Position numbers and translations under genes: made by a program. Shown here piece by piece: positions 57,204 through 62,060 of a stretch of DNA of 62,060 nucleotides; within the stretch, counting starts at the first letter, position 1; each line of letters opens with the position of its first letter. Below the pieces are notes generated by a model that did not search any database, was not told where the DNA came from, and was given only the letters and a program-made list of their open reading frames with translations. This DNA is from Streptacidiphilus melanogenes (lineage in GTDB: Bacteria; Actinomycetota; Actinomycetes; Streptomycetales; Streptomycetaceae), in NCBI RefSeq assembly GCF_000787835.1, contig NZ_BBPP01000045.1:1-62060 (forward strand), written 5' to 3'.

Positions 57204-60008
57204 TCAGGGCAGGTGCCAGATCTGGTTGGCGGAGGCCGTGCAGTCCCAGATGATCAGCTGGGTGCCCGCCGGGCCGGCCCCGGAGTCGTCCAGGCACCTG
57301 CCGGACTGCGGGTTCTTCAGCGTCCCGTCGGCCTGGGCCTGCCAGACCTGGTTGCCGCCGCCGTTGCAGTCCCACAGCTCGATCTTGGTGCCGTCGGCCG
57401 TTCCGCCGCCGGTGATGTCCAGGCACTTGCCCAGGGTGCGCAGGGTTCCGTCGGCGCCGACCGTCCACTGCTGGTTCGCCGCGCCGGAGCAGCCCCAGAC
57501 CACGATCGGGTTGCCGTTGCTGGTGCTCGCGCCGGAGTCGTCGACGCACAGGCCGTTGATGCCGGTGATCGGTCCGGTGGGCCCGGTCTTGTCGATACCG
57601 ATCTGGACCGCGCCGAGGTGGCTGACGGTCGTCGCCGGCGTTCCGGAGAGCTGGGTGAAGGTCATGCCGGACACCGGCGCGGCCACCGGCTGGACGAGGT
57701 AGGAGTTGCCGGCCGTGGTCGGGATCGAGAACTGGGACGCGGTCGTCGGGGCGACCACGACGGTGAACTCGTCGGTGCCGTCGACGACCTCGACGCTCTG
57801 CCCCGGCCAGGGGTTGCGCATCGTGACGGTGCCGGTGGAGCCCGCGTGGATGCCGACGGTGCCGATCACGCCGCCGTGGACCTGGACCGAGACGGTGCTG
57901 CCGCCGTGGATGTACTGGGTGCCGTCCGCGTCCCAGCCCGCGGGCAGGGCGGGAGCGATCCGCAGCAGGCCGTCGTAGTCCTGGACCAGCGACTCGTTGA
58001 CGGCGAGCGCGACGTTGGCGGCCTGCTCGATGTAGGGCTCGGTACCGCCGGACTGGCCCCACAGGTTGGCCATGCCGGTCGGGTAGGTCTGGTACTTCTG
58101 GGTCAGCGCGGTCAGGTCGGCGGCGACCGACGAGCCGAGGCCCAGGCGGGCGGCGTCGACCGCGTCGAAGCTCCAGTCGTTGGCGTGGACGTTGACCCGG
58201 CTGCTGTAGGTGCGCTGGGCCAGGCCGGTCAGCGACGAGTTGTCGCCGACCAGGCCGTAGGGCCAGACCGCCTCGAGGTCGTCGTTCTCCGAGTTGTTGA
58301 CGGCGGCGGTGGGCTGGGAGGACTGGCCGAGCACATCGGTTCCGGAGGCGTCGGCGGAGGCGGTCAGGTTCTGCTGGTGGGTGGTGGCGTCGGTGCGCGG
58401 GTAGTCGGGGATCTGCCCGATCGCCGTCTGCAACTGGGAGACGAGCGAGGCGTCGATGTTCAGGGTCTGGGCGGCGGCGATGGTGGCGGGGAACAGTGCC
58501 TTCATCGCGTCGATCATGTTGACCGGATCCTGCACGTTCCACTGGTTCTCGTGGGCGTTGGCGACCGCATGGCGCTTGCCGTCGGCTCCGACGGTGGTGT
58601 AGGCGAGCAGGAACTCGCTCGCCTGCTGCATCAGCGGGTAGTTCGCGGCCAGGAAGTTCCGGTCGCCGGTGGTGAGGTACTGCTGCCAGACCCACAGGCC
58701 GATCTCGGCGCCGGAGGAGACGGTCCGGCCGTTCCAGGTCTTCAGCGCCTGGTCGCAGGAGGCGTCACCGAACGGGGTGGAGTCGTTCTGGAAGCCGTTG
58801 CCGTTGAAGCGCATCGTCTCCGGCACGCAGATGCAGGGGAGGCTGCTGCCCATGTAAGTCTTGGTCCAGGCTTGGATGTTGGCCAGGTTCGAGGTGTAGA
58901 GGTTGAACAGACCGGTGTTGAGTGCGGACGCGCCTGCGCCGATGTTCGCGGCGACCTGGCCGCGCAGGTTCCAGAACCAGTAGGCGGCCGGATACCAGTT
59001 CTGGGTGTCCTGCGAGAAGTTGAACAGGTCGCCGACGCCCGCCTGCGAACCCGGGAGGGGTCCGCGGGACTCCTCCGCGGTGGTGAAGTAGTAGAGGGTG
59101 CGCAACTTCTCCATGTAGTTCGCGGTGCCGTCGGCGGAGGAGAGCTTCACCAGGCCGAGGTTGGCCCAGTAGTCGTGCCACCAGGAGAGGTGGTTGGCCT
59201 CCAGCGAGGCCGAGGTGGCCGAGGCGTCGGCGCCGAGCAGCGCGGACGCCGTGCCGGCCGCGTCTCCTCCGGCCCAGTGGGGGCTGCCGACGATCACCCG
59301 GAAGCTGCCGTCGGTGTTCGGGGTGAAGCTCACCTTCACCGTCTGGGAGTCGACGACGGACGCGCTGACGTTGCGTCCGCCCGCGGTGAGCGCCGCGAGG
59401 GATCCGAAGGTCTGCCCCGACCCGGTCGTGGCGGTGTTGTCCGACCAGGTCTCGGCGAGCGTGGCGACGCTCCCGGAGGCGGCGGCGGTCGGGGTGCGCC
59501 CCGACCAGAGGTTGACGGTCGCGGTCTGGGCGGTGTTCGGGTTGGCTCCGGTCACGTCCACGACCAGTTCGTCCTTGTCGGCACGGACGTAAATGGTGGC
59601 GGTCATGCCGCCGCCGGACTCGCGCAGCACACCGTCGTAGGGATCGACCACGCCGGAGAAGTCGGAGGCGTTCGTGATGTGCGACAGGCCCGGGATCTGG
59701 ACCCAGCCGGGCGACTTGCGGCCCGGGAGGGTGTCAGCACGATTGAGCTGCGCGGTGAAGCCGTTCGCGGCCCAGACGGCCGCACCGAGGGTGCCGTTGC
59801 CCAGCGGCATCGACTGCTGCGCCGTCGTGTTCGGACCGCCGAGCACGATGTCCGCCTCGCGGACCAGGTTCGCGGCGTCGACCGAGAACGCCCCGTCGGT
59901 CCAGGCGGTGGAGGACGACACCGCAGAGGCCGTCCCCGGCGACCAGGCTCCCAGCGGCACGCACAGTGCGAGGGCGGCGAGCGCCCCCGTGACCGTTTTT
60001 CTCCGCAT
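57204..60008 (-). CDS. secreted GH95-type glycoside hydrolase (alpha-L-fucosidase) with ricin-type lectin
   Basis: A 934-residue secreted protein; ATG 60008 follows AAAGGA, and the signal peptide ends near TASAVSS. The catalytic part (about 30-760) looks like family 95: IVLGGPNTTAQQSMPLGNGT, the (alpha/alpha)6 barrel segment FNFSQDTQNWYPAAYWFWNL, ANAHENQWNVQDPVNMIDAM and SENDDLEAVWPYGLVGD hold likely catalytic Glu/Asp residues. The last 130 residues are three ricin-type repeats ending in Q-x-W (QQW, QVW, QIW). It would release L-fucose outside the cell. Two operator-like palindromes lie upstream. Confidence 0.78.
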   Translation of the reverse strand: MRRKTVTGALAALALCVPLGAWSPGTASAVSSSTAWTDGAFSVDAANLVREADIVLGGPNTTAQQSMPLGNGTLGAAVWAANGFTAQLNRADTLPGRKSPGWVQIPGLSHITNASDFSGVVDPYDGVLRESGGGMTATIYVRADKDELVVDVTGANPNTAQTATVNLWSGRTPTAAASGSVATLAETWSDNTATTGSGQTFGSLAALTAGGRNVSASVVDSQTVKVSFTPNTDGSFRVIVGSPHWAGGDAAGTASALLGADASATSASLEANHLSWWHDYWANLGLVKLSSADGTANYMEKLRTLYYFTTAEESRGPLPGSQAGVGDLFNFSQDTQNWYPAAYWFWNLRGQVAANIGAGASALNTGLFNLYTSNLANIQAWTKTYMGSSLPCICVPETMRFNGNGFQNDSTPFGDASCDQALKTWNGRTVSSGAEIGLWVWQQYLTTGDRNFLAANYPLMQQASEFLLAYTTVGADGKRHAVANAHENQWNVQDPVNMIDAMKALFPATIAAAQTLNIDASLVSQLQTAIGQIPDYPRTDATTHQQNLTASADASGTDVLGQSSQPTAAVNNSENDDLEAVWPYGLVGDNSSLTGLAQRTYSSRVNVHANDWSFDAVDAARLGLGSSVAADLTALTQKYQTYPTGMANLWGQSGGTEPYIEQAANVALAVNESLVQDYDGLLRIAPALPAGWDADGTQYIHGGSTVSVQVHGGVIGTVGIHAGSTGTVTMRNPWPGQSVEVVDGTDEFTVVVAPTTASQFSIPTTAGNSYLVQPVAAPVSGMTFTQLSGTPATTVSHLGAVQIGIDKTGPTGPITGINGLCVDDSGASTSNGNPIVVWGCSGAANQQWTVGADGTLRTLGKCLDITGGGTADGTKIELWDCNGGGNQVWQAQADGTLKNPQSGRCLDDSGAGPAGTQLIIWDCTASANQIWHLP

Positions 60009-60135
60009 CAGCGGATCCTTTCCTAGGAGGTGCCTCGTTGCGCGACACGGGAGCAGGCGCGGACTGACCAGGAGGACCCGGGCAGACGCGTCGCTCCCGT
60101 AGCGGTCGGTGTAGTGGTGATCGCGCGACATGCTA

Positions 60136-60146
60136 ACGTCCGATGT
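60136..60146. promoter_or_regulatory. ACGTCCGATGT operator-like site in the GH95 promoter
   Basis: Read on the minus strand it lies between TTGACG (-35) and TTAGCA (-10), about 18 nt apart. Binding there would block transcription of the fucosidase gene. Confidence 0.6.
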
Positions 60147-60210
60147 CCTGCCCTCGTCAAGATGCTCGCAGCAGGAAACAAGCAGTACGAGATGTCTGCC
60201 AAAGCCAATA

Positions 60211-60221
60211 ACATCCGATGT
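60211..60221. promoter_or_regulatory. ACATCCGATGT operator-like site
   Basis: A second copy of the palindrome 64 bp further upstream of the fucosidase promoter, a perfect 5-bp inverted repeat around C/G. Confidence 0.6.
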
Positions 60222-60579
60222 ATTGACACTCGGTCAGCACTCGGGATGTCGTAGCAGAAAGGGTTGTCGGTGGTTCCACCAGGGTCCGCGGGCGGAGGTC
60301 TTCGCTCAGGCCGACGGTGCGGCGAGGCCTGCTCGGCCCCTCCGCGGACGCCGCCCCGAAGGCGTCCGCGGGCTGCTGTTCAGTTCCAGCCGGCCTGTGC
60401 CAACGCGGAGGCGGCACACGGCAAGTCGGTCCGCGTCGCCGAACGGCTCACCGAGGCGCTCTCGCCGGCCGGGCAGGCCACCGTCTTCGGCGGCACAACG
60501 GAGCGGATGTACTGCCTGCGCTCCTGACCGAGCCTCACATCATCGCGCGGCACAGATGTTAGGTCGGCGATGTGGACGG
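60222..60579. other. intergenic, one short conserved-looking tail
   Basis: A plus frame ends GKSVRVAERLTEALSPAGQA and TVFGGTTERMYCLRS at about 60527, which could be the tail of a lost gene, but I cannot name it. Nothing else is seen. Confidence 0.35.
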
Positions 60580-61062
60580 TCATCGGACGGGGAGACTGCC
60601 GTACTCCTTCTCCAGCAGGGCGCTGATGTGACGGCGCAGGCCCTCCATGCTCTCGGCACTCGCCTCGGCGACGATGGCGCGCTGGGCCGGGGTGAACGGG
60701 GAGTCGGGGCCGTAGAGGGTGCGCCGGGTGAACGAGGTGAGGCCGTCACCGTCCTCGGCGAGCAGGTACTGGAGGCCCGCACCGAGACGCTCGTCGATGA
60801 GGAACGAGGACTTGGCGTACTCCTGGTCGACCACGCGCCAGTAGAGGTGCTGTTCGCTGCCGTCCTCAAGGACGCCGTACTCGTAGACCACATCGCCGAC
60901 GCGATAGGGGCGCTCGGTGACGCCGCCCACACCGTGGCTGACCACGTGCCACTCGGGCCAGAAGCGGGCCTGCGTGACGAGATCGAAGACGATCCTGGCC
61001 GGGGCGTTGAAGACCACGGTGTTGCTGTCGCCCGCGATCCAGTCGTTGTACTCGGCAGCCAT
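60580..61062 (-). CDS. SRPBCC family protein
   Basis: A 160-residue protein taken from ATG 61062 (MAAEYNDWIAGDSNTVVFNA). The START/SRPBCC outline is visible: an N-terminal strand, ARIVFDLVTQARFWPEWHVV, a beta sheet with VGDVVYEYGVLEDGSEQHLY, and the long C-terminal helix AQRAIVAEASAESMEGLRRH. Such cavity proteins bind or convert hydrophobic ligands. It is divergent from the HxlR regulator gene and likely its target. Confidence 0.82.
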   Translation of the reverse strand: MAAEYNDWIAGDSNTVVFNAPARIVFDLVTQARFWPEWHVVSHGVGGVTERPYRVGDVVYEYGVLEDGSEQHLYWRVVDQEYAKSSFLIDERLGAGLQYLLAEDGDGLTSFTRRTLYGPDSPFTPAQRAIVAEASAESMEGLRRHISALLEKEYGSLPVR

Positions 61063-61087
61063 GCCAAAGCCTCCTTGAATGAGTTGC

Positions 61088-61138
61088 ACTCTCAAAATGA
61101 GAGTACACACGATTCGGGAGTACATGCAAAGTGTGTAC
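61088..61138. promoter_or_regulatory. paired inverted repeats between SRPBCC and HxlR genes
   Basis: ACTCTCA/TGAGAGT around AAA (61088-61104) and GTACACAC/GTGTGTAC at 61103-61110 and 61131-61138. These are probable HxlR-type operator sites controlling both divergent genes. Confidence 0.55.
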
Positions 61139-61172
61139 ATTTGGACATGGGGCAGGAAGGAGTACGACAGCG

Positions 61173-61589
61173 ATGGGTGACGAACAACGGCCGAGACGCC
61201 GGATGCCAGCCGATGAGGTGCTCGCGCGGGCGGGGGACGTGCGCGAGGCCTTCGCCACCATCGCCAACACCTGGTCGCTGCTCATCCTCCTCGCGCTGCA
61301 GGACGGCACCCTGCGCTACAACGAGCTCAAGCGGGCCGTGGGCGGAGTCAGCGAGCGCAGGCTGTCGCAGACGTTGAAGGCACTCGAGCGTGACGGGGTC
61401 GTGGACCGAAAGCTGGTGCGCTCCATTCCCTCGCACGTCGAGTACAACCTCACCCGGACCGGCGAGGCGGTCGTCGACTCACTCAGTGAGCTTCTGTCCG
61501 CGATCATCGACTTCTCACCGCAGGTCGCGGCCGCACGACGGCGCTACGACGAGAAGCAGGCCCAGGCGGACCTGGAGCGGCAGGCGTGA
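61173..61589 (+). CDS. HxlR-family transcriptional regulator
   Basis: A 138-residue winged-helix protein; ATG 61173 is chosen (AAGGAG upstream). The core reads AFATIANTWSLLILLALQDG, LRYNELKRAVGGVSERRLSQ, TLKALERDGVVDRKLVRSIP and VEYNLTRTGEAVVDSLSELL. The usual N-terminal Cys of redox-type HxlR proteins is not present. It probably controls the divergent SRPBCC gene and itself. Confidence 0.85.
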   Translation: MGDEQRPRRRMPADEVLARAGDVREAFATIANTWSLLILLALQDGTLRYNELKRAVGGVSERRLSQTLKALERDGVVDRKLVRSIPSHVEYNLTRTGEAVVDSLSELLSAIIDFSPQVAAARRRYDEKQAQADLERQA

Positions 61590-62060
61590 ACCTGCGGGTC
61601 AGCCCTGCCCACCAGCCTCTGGCTCGGAACCATCCGACCGATCACGCCGGCCGTCCGCCCGCGCTGTACACCCCGCGGAGGGAACGTCTCCTCGCGGAGT
61701 CGCTACGGTTGAGCCGTGACCGCGAAGCCGGGCCCGCCGCCTGAGGAACCGTCCGGCCACGTCCCCGCACTGGCCACGACCGATCCTGACCACAGCCGAA
61801 CCGAACAGAGGCCGGACGTGCACATCGAAGACGGCGTTCCGGCCGGCCTCCCCGGGGTGCCCCAGGTACGGCCCGGATGGTGGAGACGAGCATCTGCTCC
61901 ACCGCTTGGTGCCCGCGCAGCTTCGACTCACCGTGCTGCAGCAGCAGTGACTCCGGGCTGACGTCGAGGCCGGGGGGCATCGGGCGGTGCGCGCCTCTTG
62001 TGAGCTCGAATTGCCGATACCGTGCGGTGTCTACGGCGTCAGATAGCGGGCGCCAAAATC
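61590..62060. other. window end, nothing recognised
   Basis: Only arginine- and proline-rich shadow frames, and a minus-strand frame around 61980-61870 (PPGLDVSPESLLLQHGESKL) which may belong to a gene reaching beyond the window or to a remnant. No assignment possible. Confidence 0.35.

Noticed and set aside
1..62060. CRISPR arrays, rRNA or complete prophage
   Set aside because: No regularly spaced repeats, rRNA sequence or phage structural genes were seen.

Overview
The window is very GC-rich DNA from an actinobacterium, almost certainly a member of the Streptomycetaceae. Pointers are the GAF-ANTAR, STAS, GAF-SpoIIE phosphatase, DUF3040, DUF5994, CsbD and COG4315 lipoprotein families, frequent GTG starts, and a mix of intact genes with many decayed gene and IS fragments, as is common on streptomycete chromosome arms or linear plasmids.

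Layout. 1-1354: IS5-type element with 23-nt inverted repeats, ending 6 bp before a SnoaL-like gene. 1361-2852: two SnoaL-like paralogues around a cupin. 2863-6176: decayed genes (LuxR-type sensor remnant, transposase tail, carboxylesterase, DUF6529 membrane protein). 6290-9382: secreted beta-propeller, COG4315 lipoprotein, hypothetical protein. 9600-20000: stress-signalling block with STAS antagonists, DUF3040, universal stress protein, DUF5994, SPFH protein, tandem GAF-ANTAR regulators and CsbD. 20227-24210: remnants around a more AT-rich two-gene island encoding a deaminase-fold protein and an acidic partner. 24649-32996: CBS protein, PRPP synthetase, CorA, GNAT-AAA+ fusion, three DUF5994 loci, GAF-SpoIIE phosphatase. 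33724-34919: two small genes and a palindrome made of two tRNA-Pro 3' halves. 35141-40939: a four-gene operon that I read as a divergent telomere cassette (Cys-motif protein, Tap-like, Tpg-like, helicase). 41221-42910: TetR, SDR and acyl-CoA dehydrogenase remnants. 43150-60221: an apparently intact L-fucose locus. 60580-61589: SRPBCC protein divergent from an HxlR regulator.

How genes work together. The fucose locus is a complete non-phosphorylated route: a secreted GH95-type fucosidase with a ricin-type lectin, an ABC importer, mutarotase, aldo/keto reductase (fucose dehydrogenase), amidohydrolase (lactonase), fuconate dehydratase, SDR dehydrogenase and FAH-type hydrolase. The last step should give pyruvate and L-lactate, and LutABC in the same operon would oxidise the lactate. 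Two FCD-type GntR regulators sit inside the locus, and an ACATCSGATGT-like palindrome recurs at its promoters.

Most unusual signals: (1) two separate families of repeated, hairpin-forming 5' leaders, one before STAS genes (four copies), one before DUF5994 genes (three copies); (2) the divergent Tap/Tpg-like operon; (3) the deaminase plus acidic-partner module. Several single-base frameshifts could be sequencing errors; the truncations and junctions cannot.
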